64,000 nucleotides of DNA from Microvirga solisilvae (GTDB taxonomy: Bacteria; Pseudomonadota; Alphaproteobacteria; Rhizobiales; Beijerinckiaceae): positions 1 through 64,000 of the forward strand of contig NZ_JAKUCN010000007.1 in the NCBI RefSeq assembly GCF_022808595.1, read 5' to 3'. Position numbers and translations under genes: made by a program. Of the stretch, positions 1 through 9,082 are shown one piece after another. The notes under the pieces were generated by a model. That model was not told the DNA's origin, did not search any database, and worked only from the letters and a program-made list of their open reading frames with translations. Each line of letters starts with the position of its first letter. Positions within the stretch are counted from its first letter, which is position 1.

Positions 1-253
1 GGATGACGCTGCGCTCCTTGGCGGTGCGCTGGGCCCATTGCTTCTGGACCGCGTGGGCCTTGGCGATGGCTTGGCTTGCAGCCTCGGGGCCGAGATCGGG
101 CACATGGGTGATGAGCGCGCCGTCGAAGGGATCGGTGACGGGAAGGGTCTTGGCGCCATCGACCCATTCGCCTGCCACATACGCACGCGAAACAAGCAAA
201 GATGGGTCCTTCAGAGCAGGAACACGGGCAGCGGTCTTCGTATGGGCAGTCAT
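1..253 (-). CDS. gabD: NAD(P)-dependent succinate-semialdehyde dehydrogenase, N-terminal part (truncated by window edge)
   Basis: Reading the minus strand from an ATG at 253 gives 84 residues with no stop before the window edge. The segment containing AYVAGEWVDGA, then VTDPFDG and VPDLG, and ending QWAQRTAKERS, matches the N-terminus of the aldehyde dehydrogenase superfamily, closest in pattern to succinate-semialdehyde dehydrogenases (GabD), which oxidise succinate semialdehyde to succinate. The catalytic Cys and Glu lie outside the window, so the substrate is an inference from N-terminal wording alone; another aldehyde dehydrogenase is possible. GGAG seven bases upstream of the ATG supports the start. 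It diverges from the ABC transporter gene at 547, so the two may share the 293-base control region. Confidence 0.75.
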   Translation of the reverse strand, partial: MTAHTKTAARVPALKDPSLLVSRAYVAGEWVDGAKTLPVTDPFDGALITHVPDLGPEAASQAIAKAHAVQKQWAQRTAKERSVI

Positions 254-546
254 CACAGGACTCCAGCCTGAAAGATAAAAGGTTCGCGATGGATATAGGC
301 ATTCCACCCCATCATGAACACCGTTCTTAGCACTTGGCTGGGTTGCCATGCATGGAAGGCTCGGCCGCCGACCACACAAAGCCGTGACTTTGGGAATGTT
401 TGCGACTTAAGGATAAACCCGCTTCACATTGCTAAGGCGCACTTCGCCGTTACCTTGTCTTGACCGGCTTCATGGGGGGTTCCACCATGCGGTCCGCTAC
501 AAGGCAGGACCAACCTGCCCCTCCAACATCATAGGGAAGGGATACG

Positions 547-1755
547 ATGCGAGTTCTCAAGCCAATTCTGTTCGCCCTCAGCTGCACTGTTGCAGCGCAG
601 GCAGCCTACGCCCAGCAGGTCTCCGACAATGTGGTGAAGATCGGCATCCTGAACGATCAGTCCGGCGTCTATGCCGATTTCGGCGGCAAGTCGTCGGTGG
701 AAGCCGCACGCATGGCCGTTGAGGATTTCGGCGGCAAGGTGCTCGGAGCTTCGATTGAGATCGTCAGCGCCGATCACCAGAACAAGCCTGACGTCGCCTC
801 CAGCATTGCCCGCCAGTGGTATGACACGGAAAAGGTCGATTCCATCATGGAGCTGACAACTTCTTCCGTCGCGCTCGCCGTGCAGGGCCTCTCCAAGGAA
901 AAGAAAAAGATCAATATGGTCACGGGCGCCGCGACCACGGATCTTACTGGAAAGGCCTGCTCACCTTATGGCTTCCACTGGGCCTATGACACGCACGCTC
1001 TGGCTGTCGGCACTGGCGGGGCGCTGGTGGAGAACGGCGGCAACAAGTGGTTCTTCCTGACAGCGGATTACGCCTTCGGCTATTCGCTCGAAGAGCAGAC
1101 ATCGAAGTTCGTGAAGTCGAAGGGTGGTCAGGTCGTCGGCTCCGTGCGCCATCCGCTTGCTGCCACCGACTATTCCTCCTTCCTGCTGCAGGCACAAAGC
1201 TCCGGCGCCAACGTGGTCGGCATGGCCAATGCCGGTCTTGATACGGCAAACGCCATTAAGCAGGCCGCCGAGTTCGGAATCACCCAGGGCGGCACCCGCC
1301 TCGCCGCGCTGCTCTTTACTCTCGCCGAGGTGAAAGGTCTTGGCCTGCAATCAGCACAGGGCCTGACACTCACCGAAGGCTGGTACTGGGATCAGAGCGA
1401 CGAGAACCGCGCTTTCGCTAAGCGTTTCCAGGCCAAGACCGGCAAGATGCCCAACATGATCCACATGGGCACCTATTCCTCCGTGCTGCAGTATCTGAAG
1501 GCGATTCAGAAGGCTGGAACGGATGCGACCGAGCCGGTTGCCAAGGCTCTGCACGAGATGCCGGTTCAGGACGTCTTCGCCAAGAACGGCAAGGTGCTGC
1601 CCAACGGCCGCATGGTCTACGACATGTATCTCTTCCAGGTGAAGAAGCCCTCCGAGAGCAAGGGCGAGTGGGACATGTACACGCAGCTCGCCAAGGTTCC
1701 CGGCGATCAGGCCTACATGAAGGCCGCCGACAGTGGCTGCCAACTTACGCAGTAA
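547..1755 (+). CDS. Branched-chain amino acid-type ABC transporter, periplasmic substrate-binding protein
   Basis: A 402-residue exported protein with a clear signal peptide (MRVLKPILFALSCTVAAQA, cleavage near AYA-QQ). The mature start, VKIGILNDQSGVYADFGG, is the hallmark of the type I periplasmic binding fold (Peripla_BP_6, LivJ/LivK-like). It would capture a small ligand in the periplasm and deliver it to the permeases encoded just downstream. The ligand is not evident: relatives bind branched-chain amino acids, amides, aromatic acids or alcohols. A GMC oxidoreductase at the end of the cluster hints at an alcohol-type ligand, which is inference. A hairpin after the stop may separate its expression from the membrane genes. 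Confidence 0.92.
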   Translation: MRVLKPILFALSCTVAAQAAYAQQVSDNVVKIGILNDQSGVYADFGGKSSVEAARMAVEDFGGKVLGASIEIVSADHQNKPDVASSIARQWYDTEKVDSIMELTTSSVALAVQGLSKEKKKINMVTGAATTDLTGKACSPYGFHWAYDTHALAVGTGGALVENGGNKWFFLTADYAFGYSLEEQTSKFVKSKGGQVVGSVRHPLAATDYSSFLLQAQSSGANVVGMANAGLDTANAIKQAAEFGITQGGTRLAALLFTLAEVKGLGLQSAQGLTLTEGWYWDQSDENRAFAKRFQAKTGKMPNMIHMGTYSSVLQYLKAIQKAGTDATEPVAKALHEMPVQDVFAKNGKVLPNGRMVYDMYLFQVKKPSESKGEWDMYTQLAKVPGDQAYMKAADSGCQLTQ

Positions 1756-1761
1756 GCCGAC

Positions 1762-1795
1762 AAGGGCGAGGATGGCACAAGCTGTCCTCGCCCTT
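1762..1795 (+). terminator. Hairpin between binding protein and ATPase genes (possible attenuator)
   Basis: An 11-bp perfect stem (AAGGGCGAGGA at 1762-1772 and TCCTCGCCCTT at 1785-1795) with a 12-base loop lies seven bases after the binding-protein stop. It has no proper T-run, so it looks more like an RNA-stabilising or partial terminator hairpin. This is commonly seen after binding-protein genes, which need more product than the permease genes. Confidence 0.6.
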
Positions 1796-1833
1796 CATTC
1801 GTGACCTTTTTCTTCAGGATCAGCGGCCTGCAT

Positions 1834-2592
1834 ATGGTCAGTACTCAACCGATTCTGAGCGCCACAGGCCTCACCATGGAATTTCGCGGCTTTGTCGCGG
1901 TGAAGGATGTGACGCTCTCCGTCAATGAAGGAACGATCCACGCCTTAATCGGCCCCAACGGCGCCGGCAAGACGACGGTGTTCAACCTTCTCACCAAGTT
2001 TCTTACACCCACGCGCGGGCAGATCGTCTTCCGCGGCAACGACATCACGCGCTTGAAACCCGCCGAGGTTGCACGTCTCGGTCTCGTACGCTCGTTTCAG
2101 ATATCCGCCGTGTTCCCGCACCTGACGGTGCTCGACAACGTACGCGTGGCTTTGCAGCGCCCGAAAGGTCTCGCCACGCAGTTTTGGCTTCCCTCCCGCA
2201 GCCTCTCCGTTCTTGATGACCGCGCCATGGAACTGATCGACGCGGTCAATCTCTCAGCCTACGCGCATCTGACGGCCTCAGAACTATCATATGGCCGCAA
2301 GCGTGCGCTCGAAATCGCAACCACACTTGCCCTCGATCCGGCCATGCTTCTCCTCGACGAGCCAATGGCCGGCATGGGACATGAGGATATCGGCCGTATC
2401 GCCGACCTAATCCGCCGAGTCGCGAAAAACCGCACGGTGCTGATGGTCGAGCATAATCTCAATGTCGTCGCCGATCTGTGCGACCGCGTGACCGTCTTGG
2501 CGCGTGGCGAAATTCTCTCCGACGGATCATACGCCACTGTCAGCGCTGATCCACGCGTGCGTGAAGCGTATATGGGGACCGAGCATGAGTAA
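1834..2592 (+). CDS. livG: Branched-chain amino acid-type ABC transporter ATPase (LivG-like)
   Basis: A 252-residue ABC ATPase. It has Walker A GPNGAGKTTVFN, an SYGRKRALEIA signature region (degenerate relative to LSGGQ, as often in LivG), Walker B MLLLDEPMAGM and the switch His in MVEHNL. The ATG at 1834 is preferred to the in-frame GTG at 1801 because family alignments begin just before the LSATGLTMEFRGF strand. It would hydrolyse ATP to power import together with the LivF-like subunit, whose start codon lies inside the last codons of this gene (overlap 2585-2592), indicating translational coupling. Confidence 0.9.
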   Translation: MVSTQPILSATGLTMEFRGFVAVKDVTLSVNEGTIHALIGPNGAGKTTVFNLLTKFLTPTRGQIVFRGNDITRLKPAEVARLGLVRSFQISAVFPHLTVLDNVRVALQRPKGLATQFWLPSRSLSVLDDRAMELIDAVNLSAYAHLTASELSYGRKRALEIATTLALDPAMLLLDEPMAGMGHEDIGRIADLIRRVAKNRTVLMVEHNLNVVADLCDRVTVLARGEILSDGSYATVSADPRVREAYMGTEHE

Positions 2593-3289
2593 CTCTCTCC
2601 TCGAAGTTCGTGGGCTCAATGCCTGGTATGGCGAGAGCCACGTCCTCCATGGTGTCGATCTCGACATTCGCGAAGGCGAGACCGTGACCTTGCTCGGACG
2701 CAACGGCGCCGGCAAGACGACGACGCTTCGCGCCATCATGGGAATCCTGCGTCGGCGCGAGGGCGTCATCCGCCTGCGCGGGCAGGATCTACTTGGCCTG
2801 CCACTGCATAAAGTCGCGCAGGCAGGCATCGGCTACGTTCCTGAAGAGCGCGGCATCTTCGCGAGCCTTAACGTCGCCGAGAATCTGACGCTGCCACCTA
2901 TCGTCTCTGATGGCGGCATGAGTCTGGATGAGATTTATACTCTCTTCCCCAACCTGCACGAACGCCGCACCAGCCAGGGCACTAAGCTTTCTGGCGGCGA
3001 GCAGCAGATGCTCGCCATCGCCCGTGTGTTGCGCACAGGTGCGCGCATCATTCTGCTCGATGAGCCGACTGAAGGACTTGCACCCGTCATCGTCCAGCGT
3101 ATCGGCGATGTGCTCGTGGCCTTGAAGAAGCGCGGCATGACCATTCTTCTGGTGGAACAGAATTTCCGCTTCGCCAAGAAAGTCGCCGATCGCTTTTATC
3201 TCATGGAAGATGGGCGCATGGTCAATTCGTTCCCTGGCCATGAGCTCGATGCGCGCATGGATGAACTCCACGAAGTGCTGGGGGTGTAA
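2585..3289 (+). CDS. livF: Branched-chain amino acid-type ABC transporter ATPase (LivF-like)
   Basis: A 234-residue ATPase, the length of LivF. Features: Walker A GRNGAGKTTTLRA, signature KLSGGEQQMLAIARVL, Walker B IILLDEPTEGLAP and VEQNF at the switch. The ATG at 2585 overlaps the end of the preceding ATPase gene by eight bases and gives the usual N-terminus (LLEVRGLNAWYG); an upstream in-frame start at 2504 would add residues inside the livG coding region and is unlikely. The permease gene follows after five bases. Confidence 0.9.
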   Translation: MSNSLLEVRGLNAWYGESHVLHGVDLDIREGETVTLLGRNGAGKTTTLRAIMGILRRREGVIRLRGQDLLGLPLHKVAQAGIGYVPEERGIFASLNVAENLTLPPIVSDGGMSLDEIYTLFPNLHERRTSQGTKLSGGEQQMLAIARVLRTGARIILLDEPTEGLAPVIVQRIGDVLVALKKRGMTILLVEQNFRFAKKVADRFYLMEDGRMVNSFPGHELDARMDELHEVLGV

Positions 3290-3294
3290 ATTTT

Positions 3295-4182
3295 ATGAGC
3301 ACGATTTTCGGCATTCCCACCCCTGCCCTCTATGGACAGATTCTGATCGGCCTCATCAATGGCTCCTTCTACGCCATGCTCAGTCTGGGCTTGGCGGTCA
3401 TCTTCGGCCTGCTACGGGTCATCAATTTCGCCCATGGCGCACAGTATATGCTTGGCGCCTTCGCGGCGTATCTCCTGCTGACCTATCTGGGCATCGGCTA
3501 CTGGCCTGCGCTGATCTTGGCGCCCGTGATCGTCGGTGCGGTCGCTATCGTGATTGAGCGTTTCATGCTGCGACGCCTTTATGGCCTCGATCCGCTTTAC
3601 GGACTTCTGCTCACCTTCGGCTTGGCGCTGATCATGGAAGGTGCTTTCCGCCATTGGTTCGGCGCAGCCGGCAAGCCGTATGCTCCTCCGGCTCAGCTGA
3701 CCGGAGCAGTTAATCTCGGCTTCATGTTCATGCCGATCTACCGCGGCTGGGTCGTTATCGCGTCCTTGGTCGTCTGTATCGGAACATGGCTTCTCATCGA
3801 GAAGACGCGACTTGGCGCTTATCTGCGTTCGGCCACCGAAAATGCCACGCTTGTCCAGGCCTTCGGTGTGAACGTGCCGTTGCTTCTTACTCTCACCTAC
3901 GGCCTAGGTGCGGCCCTTGCCGCGCTCGCAGGCGTACTGGCGGCTCCGATCTATCAGGTCAGCCCGCTCATGGGCACGAACCTCATCATCATCGTCTTCG
4001 CTGTGGTGGTCGTGGGCGGCATGGGCTCGATCCTCGGCGCCATCGTGACCGGTTATGTGCTGGGCGTGCTGGAAGGTTTGACCAAGGTCTTCTACCCAGA
4101 AGCCTCAAGCATTGTTATCTTTGTGATTATGGCCATCGTTCTGCTCGTCAGGCCGGCCGGTCTCTTCGGGCGGGAGGAGTGA
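3295..4182 (+). CDS. livH: Branched-chain amino acid-type ABC transporter permease (LivH-like)
   Basis: A 295-residue, strongly hydrophobic protein with about eight membrane segments and the LivH-family pattern GLINGSFYAMLSLGLAVIFG near the N-terminus, followed by RVINFAHG. GTKVNP-like loops are replaced by ENATLVQAFGVNV, the coupling-loop region that contacts the ATPases. It would form half of the translocation channel with the LivM-like subunit. It starts five bases after the LivF gene and is followed four bases later by the second permease. Confidence 0.9.
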   Translation: MSTIFGIPTPALYGQILIGLINGSFYAMLSLGLAVIFGLLRVINFAHGAQYMLGAFAAYLLLTYLGIGYWPALILAPVIVGAVAIVIERFMLRRLYGLDPLYGLLLTFGLALIMEGAFRHWFGAAGKPYAPPAQLTGAVNLGFMFMPIYRGWVVIASLVVCIGTWLLIEKTRLGAYLRSATENATLVQAFGVNVPLLLTLTYGLGAALAALAGVLAAPIYQVSPLMGTNLIIIVFAVVVVGGMGSILGAIVTGYVLGVLEGLTKVFYPEASSIVIFVIMAIVLLVRPAGLFGREE

Positions 4183-4186
4183 TACC

Positions 4187-5161
4187 ATGGCTGTTGGAAC
4201 GCAATATCTGGCCGAGCAGCCCAAACTGCGCACAACCTCCCTCGTCATCGGCGGCATCGCCCTTGCGGCTCTGCTCGCCGCGCCCTTCTTCCTCTATCCC
4301 ATCTTCCTGATGAGCATCCTGTGCTTCGCGCTTTTTGCCTGCGCGTTCAATCTGCTCATTGGCTATGTGGGACTTCTCTCCTTCGGCCACGCCGCCTTCT
4401 TCGGCGGTGCGGCCTACTTCACCGCTCATGCGGTCAAGGTATGGGGATGGGAGCCTCTTGCGGGGATCCTGCTCGGTGTGGCCGGTGCGGCCGGCCTCGG
4501 TCTTGTGATCGGTTTCCTCGCCATCCGGCGTCAGGGCATTTATTTCTCCATGATCACCCTGGCATTGTCGCAGATGTTCGCCTTCATCTGCCTTCAGGTA
4601 CCGTTCACCCATGGCGAGGATGGCATTCAGGGCGTGCCGCGTGGTCATCTCTTAGGTGTCGTCGACCTCAATGAACCGCTCGCAATGTATTACGTGACGC
4701 TTGCTATCTTCCTGTTCGGCGTCTTCGCTATCTGGCGTATCGTAAACTCGCCCTTCGGCAACATTCTCAAGGCGATCCGAGAGAATGAGCGGCGCGCGAT
4801 CTCACTTGGCTACCGCGTCGATCGTTACAAGCTCGGCGCTTTCGTCATGTCGGCAGCGCTTGCGGGCTTGGCTGGCGGAACGAAGGCCATCGTCTTCCAG
4901 TTCGCCACGCTCACCGACGTGCAGTGGCAGATGTCCGGCGAGGTCATTCTTATGACGCTCCTTGGCGGCATCGGCACCATGATCGGCCCCATCGTTGGAG
5001 GCGGCTTGGTTATCGCTCTGCAAAATTACCTCGCCGCTTACGATTTCCCCGTGACGGTACTGATCGGCATCATCTTCGTGATCTGCGTTCTGCTGTTCCG
5101 CCGGGGCATCGTAGGCGAGATTCTCGAACTGATGAAACGAAAGGCTAAAGGCGCTGCCTAG
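4187..5161 (+). CDS. livM: Branched-chain amino acid-type ABC transporter permease (LivM-like)
   Basis: A 324-residue inner-membrane permease with about nine hydrophobic segments. NLLIGYVGLLSFGHAAFFG is the LivM hallmark, and the loop AIRENERRAISLGYRVDRYK is the EAA-like ATPase contact. It pairs with the LivH-like protein. Four bases separate it from that gene, and a GMC oxidoreductase gene follows 34 bases downstream in the same direction, so all six plus-strand genes from 547 to 6836 are probably one transcription unit. Confidence 0.9.
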   Translation: MAVGTQYLAEQPKLRTTSLVIGGIALAALLAAPFFLYPIFLMSILCFALFACAFNLLIGYVGLLSFGHAAFFGGAAYFTAHAVKVWGWEPLAGILLGVAGAAGLGLVIGFLAIRRQGIYFSMITLALSQMFAFICLQVPFTHGEDGIQGVPRGHLLGVVDLNEPLAMYYVTLAIFLFGVFAIWRIVNSPFGNILKAIRENERRAISLGYRVDRYKLGAFVMSAALAGLAGGTKAIVFQFATLTDVQWQMSGEVILMTLLGGIGTMIGPIVGGGLVIALQNYLAAYDFPVTVLIGIIFVICVLLFRRGIVGEILELMKRKAKGAA

Positions 5162-5195
5162 GAAAAGCGCTTAAGCCTCACAATCGAGCCGTGTC

Positions 5196-6836
5196 ATGTC
5201 AGATAGCACCATGTTCGATTACATCATCGTCGGCGGAGGTTCGGCAGGCTGTGTTCTGGCGAACCGCCTTTCCAAGGATCCGCGTAATTCCGTTTGCCTG
5301 CTCGAAGCGGGCGGGAAAGATAACTGGATCTGGTACCACATCCCGGTCGGTTACTTGTTTGCCATCGGCAATCCCCGCTCCGACTGGATGTTTAAGACGG
5401 AGAGCGAGCCGGGCCTGAATGGGCGCGTGCTGAACTATCCCCGCGGCAAGGTTCTGGGCGGCTGCTCCGCCATTAATGCCATGGTCTATATGCGCGGTCA
5501 GCGCGAAGATTACGACAACTGGCGGCAGATGGGCCTGAAGGGTTGGGGCTGGGATGACGTGAAGCCGATCTTCCGTCAGCATCTGGACCATTATCTCGGC
5601 GCAGGCGAGCACCATGGTGCAGGTGGCGAGTGGCGCGTCGAAGCGCCTCGCACGCGGTGGGACGTTCTCGATACCTTCATTGAGGCGGCCATCGAGGCCG
5701 GCATTCCTCGCACAACGGATTTCAACACAGGCAGCAACGAAGGTATCTCGTATTTCCACGTCAACCAAAAAAACGGGCGCCGTTGGTCAGCTGCCCGCGG
5801 TTTCCTGAAACCCGCGCTGTCACGTCCCAACCTCAAGCTCGAAATCAATGCGCATGTGACGCGCATTCTTTTCGAGGGCAAGCGCGCCACCGGTGTCGAG
5901 ATTGTGCAAAATGGCACTCTCCGTCGCATCGAAGCCCGCAAGGAAGTCATCCTCTCTGCCGGCGCCGTCGCATCACCACAGATCCTGCAGCTTTCCGGCA
6001 TCGGTGATGGCAATCTGCTGCAGCAGCACGGCATTCCGGTCGTCCAGAACCTGCCGGGTGTGGGCGAGAACCTGCAGGACCATCTGCAGCTAAGACCGAT
6101 CTACAAAGTCCACGGAGTAAGAACGCTCAACGAGGATTATGCTTCTCTCGTGAAGAAGGGCTTCATGGCTCTTGAATACGCCTTGTTCCGCCGCGGACCG
6201 CTGACGATGGCACCGTCCCAGCTCGGCGCCTTCACACGTTCCTCGTCAGACTACGCCACGCCGAACCTTCAGTTTCATATTCAGCCATTGTCGCTGGATA
6301 AATTTGGGGAAGCTCCTCATCCCTTCCCTGCTTTCACAGCAAGCGTTTGCAATCTGCGGCCGACGAGCCGCGGCAGCATCAGAATCCGCAGCAACAACGC
6401 ATCGGACGCCCCGTCGATTCGACCAAATTATCTGGCGACGCCCGAGGACCAGCAGGTCGCGGTCGATTCACTGCATCTTGTCCGGCGTATCGTGTCCATG
6501 CCTGCTCTGCAGAAGTATCGCCCAGAGGAATACAAGCCCGGAACTCATCTCAACTCTCATGATGAGCTTCTCAACGGCGCGCGCGACATCGGCACAACCA
6601 TTTTTCATCCGGTCGGCACGGCTAAAATGGGCATCGAGAGCGATCCCATGGCAGTCACGGATGCCCGCCTTCGCGTTCGCGGGGTAGAGGGGCTACGGGT
6701 GATCGATGCTTCGGTAATGCCGACGATTACCAGCGGCAATACAAACTCACCGACACTGATGATCGCGGAGAAAGGTGCTGCTATGATCTTGGAGGATCAC
6801 TCTCATAGTGTGGAGGTGATCCGCCAATCGGCTTAA
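5196..6836 (+). CDS. GMC family FAD-dependent oxidoreductase (choline/alcohol dehydrogenase-like)
   Basis: A 546-residue flavoprotein of the glucose-methanol-choline family. The N-terminal Rossmann motif is [19 protein letters not shown]; both GMC signatures are present ([20 protein letters not shown] and [15 protein letters not shown]), and the C-terminal catalytic segments HPVGTAKMG and [15 protein letters not shown] supply the conserved His and Asn. Relatives oxidise choline, polyethylene glycol, or aliphatic and aromatic alcohols; the substrate cannot be read from the sequence. No signal peptide, so it is cytoplasmic. Its place 34 bases after a complete ABC importer suggests that it oxidises the imported compound, with the aldehyde dehydrogenase at 1-253 as a possible next step. 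Confidence 0.88.
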   Translation: MSDSTMFDYIIVGGGSAGCVLANRLSKDPRNSVCLLEAGGKDNWIWYHIPVGYLFAIGNPRSDWMFKTESEPGLNGRVLNYPRGKVLGGCSAINAMVYMRGQREDYDNWRQMGLKGWGWDDVKPIFRQHLDHYLGAGEHHGAGGEWRVEAPRTRWDVLDTFIEAAIEAGIPRTTDFNTGSNEGISYFHVNQKNGRRWSAARGFLKPALSRPNLKLEINAHVTRILFEGKRATGVEIVQNGTLRRIEARKEVILSAGAVASPQILQLSGIGDGNLLQQHGIPVVQNLPGVGENLQDHLQLRPIYKVHGVRTLNEDYASLVKKGFMALEYALFRRGPLTMAPSQLGAFTRSSSDYATPNLQFHIQPLSLDKFGEAPHPFPAFTASVCNLRPTSRGSIRIRSNNASDAPSIRPNYLATPEDQQVAVDSLHLVRRIVSMPALQKYRPEEYKPGTHLNSHDELLNGARDIGTTIFHPVGTAKMGIESDPMAVTDARLRVRGVEGLRVIDASVMPTITSGNTNSPTLMIAEKGAAMILEDHSHSVEVIRQSA

Positions 6837-6851
6837 GTCCTTAAAAGACTT

Positions 6852-7670
6852 TTAGGCAGAGAGCTGCCCTTCAGCAGGCAGGTGGCTTGCGGCCCAGATA
6901 GCAGCTTGAGTCCGGTTCTTTGCATGGATCTTTCGCAAGATCGCCTTCACATGGACCTTCACTGTTGCTTCGGTGATATCGAACTTGCGCGCAATCAGCT
7001 TGTTCGAGTCACCTTCCATCAAGCATCTCAGGATCACGGTTTCGCGGACAGACAGACCCTTCGATTGGAAATGTCCATCAGCCGGCTTCTCCATGGCCTG
7101 CGTTTCGACTTCAGGGTCAACGTGTAGAGCGTGCTCGCGCAGCAACTCTAGAACGATCGAGGGAAATACCACTTCGCCGAGCATGACGAGATCGAGGGTC
7201 TTTACCAGAACCTCGCAGGAGACGGACTTAACCAGATAAGCGTCTGCGCCAGCCTGGAAGGCCGCGATAATCTGCTTGAGATCATAACGATCGACCAGAA
7301 TCAGGACACGGGCTGAGGGAGAATCTGCTTTAAGCCGCTGTATCTGGTGGCACGCTTCGTCGTGAGCACGAACGCCATCCATGATCATGAGAAACGGATG
7401 GTTGGCAGCTTCCCAACCTGCAAGAGCCTCATCAAAGCTCGCTGCCAGGGAAACGGGATTGTAAGGGGTTTCTGCCAATATCCTTCTCAGCCCTTCCCGA
7501 AGGAGCGTATTCGGCTCGACGAGGAGGGTGGGTATGGCCTGCACATCCGCATATCTGGCGTGGGCAGGCTCAGTTGCGCGAGCCAATTCCAGATAGGTGG
7601 AATGCCCGACATCTCTCGTGAAAGGCACGCTCGAGGCAGATGAGCCATCAAGATCGTAGGTCTTCCGCAT
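6852..7670 (-). CDS. LuxR-family response regulator with atypical receiver domain (paralogue 1)
   Basis: A 272-residue protein with a receiver-like domain (about residues 45-165) and a C-terminal LuxR helix-turn-helix (LSVRETVILRCLMEGDSNKLIARKFD followed by TEATVKVHVKAILRKI). The receiver keeps an Asp in FLMIMDG and the Lys in YLVKS, but the acidic pair that normally binds Mg after strand 1 is absent (TLLVEPN). Phosphorylation may therefore be weak or unnecessary. The ATG at 7670 is chosen over a TTG at 7697 because AGAAAGG lies seven bases upstream. No sensor kinase is adjacent. It is close in layout to the regulator at 8300-9082 and may act on the neighbouring polysaccharide genes, which is inference. 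Confidence 0.85.
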   Translation of the reverse strand: MRKTYDLDGSSASSVPFTRDVGHSTYLELARATEPAHARYADVQAIPTLLVEPNTLLREGLRRILAETPYNPVSLAASFDEALAGWEAANHPFLMIMDGVRAHDEACHQIQRLKADSPSARVLILVDRYDLKQIIAAFQAGADAYLVKSVSCEVLVKTLDLVMLGEVVFPSIVLELLREHALHVDPEVETQAMEKPADGHFQSKGLSVRETVILRCLMEGDSNKLIARKFDITEATVKVHVKAILRKIHAKNRTQAAIWAASHLPAEGQLSA

Positions 7671-8047
7671 AGGAGTGCCTTTCTGGCCTGCGTTCAATCG
7701 CTATGGTGAGCGATGTATTCCTTTAGGTAAATTAGCTTATTAACGACTTCCTAACAATGGCTTCTTATTCAACTCTGATAAATGTTTGTTAAAAACGAAC
7801 GTGGCAAACGAAACTATATTATATTTCATTAAAAAGGATAAGATAATTTGCTTGCCCAATACCACAGGACAGATTGTTCGCGATGGCCCTGTGGATCAAA
7901 CAGGCTAAGCGACCTATGTCCTAGGGCTAGGGCTTGCGCTACAAAGTCCGACGACTAGAAAAGGGCACCTCCTACTTCCATGGGAGGGCTTTCCTGCAAC
8001 TGAAGTCAACTCAGCCCTCTTCCTGCAAGCCAATCTGTATATTTTCG
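7671..8047. other. AT-rich gene-free stretch upstream of two divergent genes
   Basis: This 377-base stretch separates the regulator starting at 7670 (minus) from the DUF6894 gene starting at 8048 (plus). It is clearly richer in A+T than the surrounding genes, particularly 7730-7860, as expected for a divergent promoter region. I see no reading frame, strong repeat or perfect promoter hexamers in it. Confidence 0.5.
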
Positions 8048-8275
8048 ATGAGATGTTACTTTAATCTGATTAGCGACGATGAAACGATGATCGACGAAGA
8101 AGGCGTTGAAGTTCGTGACATCGACCAGGCTTGGGCTCAGGCTCTCAAGGCGATTGCAGAGTTGCGCGCGGAAGCGGAAGGAGAATCCATTGAGTGGGAC
8201 CGCTGGAGATTAGAAGCGACGGATCCGGAGGGGAATATTCTTTTTTCCGTCAAGCTCACTCACGGCTTGCACTGA
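8048..8275 (+). CDS. DUF6894 family small protein
   Basis: A 75-residue protein beginning MRCYFNLISDDE, with DEEGVEV and WRLEATDPEGNILFSVKL further on. This layout (Tyr-Phe-Asn-Leu start, Asp-Glu-Glu-Gly-Val-Glu-Val, C-terminal beta strand) is typical of the DUF6894 proteins that occur in many copies in Methylobacteriaceae and Bradyrhizobium. Their function is unknown. The ATG at 8048 matches the family start; a longer frame from 7934 adds residues with no family resemblance. It lies between two paralogous regulators. Confidence 0.8.
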   Translation: MRCYFNLISDDETMIDEEGVEVRDIDQAWAQALKAIAELRAEAEGESIEWDRWRLEATDPEGNILFSVKLTHGLH

Positions 8276-8299
8276 TCCTAACATCACCCCAATCTGCAC

Positions 8300-9082
8300 T
8301 CAGAAGACCTTAAGTATTGGCGAGCCCTGCGAGGACGTGTGTTCACCTGCATGGATCCATGAGACGTCCTGTCCCGAATTGGAGAGGTGATTGACAGCCC
8401 ACATGGCAGCCTGCGTCCGATTGGCGACGCGGATCTTTCGCAGGATCGCCTTGATGTGAACCTTGACCGTTGCTTCCGCAACTTCAAGCTTGCGTGCAAT
8501 CACCTTGTTCGGCGCACCTTCCATCAGGCATTGGAGAATCTCTGCCTCCCGGCTCGACAAAGTCCGGATCACGGAATCCTTAGCTTCGTTCGAGCGCTCC
8601 ACCTGTGGAACCAGAGCGGCGGCCGTCGACATCTCCTGCGCGATCGCACGCTCCGTTGAAGGCAACACTGCTTTCAAGAATGCGGATGACGGGAAGACTA
8701 CCTCGCCGAGCATAACGAGATCCAGGTACTTAATAAGAGCCTCACAAGCTGTCGTCGCAAGGCAGTAGCCGTCGACGCCGGCCTGAATGGCCAGTTTCAT
8801 TTCCTCCAGATCGAAACCATGAGCGAGAATGACGACCCTGGCATTCGCATGCTGGCCCTTGAGGTCTCGCACCACATTGTTGAGTCCACCCGGATAAAGA
8901 TTGCCATCAATAATGAAGAGAAAAGGTGCACTCCCATAGAGCTGCGGCAATGCTGTATTCTTGACGCTTAGGTCCTCAGGGTGAACCTTATACCGAGTAC
9001 TCGAGAGAATGTGCTTTATTCCCTCGCGAAGCATGGAATTCTGGCACCCCAAAACCGTCGTGATTTGGATATTGGTCGTCAT
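8300..9082 (-). CDS. LuxR-family response regulator with degenerate receiver domain (paralogue 2)
   Basis: A 260-residue paralogue of the regulator at 6852-7670. The C-terminal LuxR domain is well kept (LSSREAEILQCLMEGAPNKVIARKLE, then AEATVKVHIKAILRKI). The receiver is more degenerate: an Asp remains in LFIIDGN, but the N-terminal acidic pair is missing (TVLGCQN) and the conserved Lys is replaced (YCLATTA). A pseudo-receiver that works without phosphotransfer is likely. The ATG at 9082, with AGAGGGG eight bases upstream, is preferred to the GTG at 9103. Confidence 0.85.
   Translation of the reverse strand: MTTNIQITTVLGCQNSMLREGIKHILSSTRYKVHPEDLSVKNTALPQLYGSAPFLFIIDGNLYPGGLNNVVRDLKGQHANARVVILAHGFDLEEMKLAIQAGVDGYCLATTACEALIKYLDLVMLGEVVFPSSAFLKAVLPSTERAIAQEMSTAAALVPQVERSNEAKDSVIRTLSSREAEILQCLMEGAPNKVIARKLEVAEATVKVHIKAILRKIRVANRTQAAMWAVNHLSNSGQDVSWIHAGEHTSSQGSPILKVF

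Noticed and set aside
6835..6851. Terminator between the GMC gene and the convergent regulator gene
   Set aside because: The candidate stem (AAGTC/GACTT) is only five base pairs and overlaps the stop codon; too weak to annotate.
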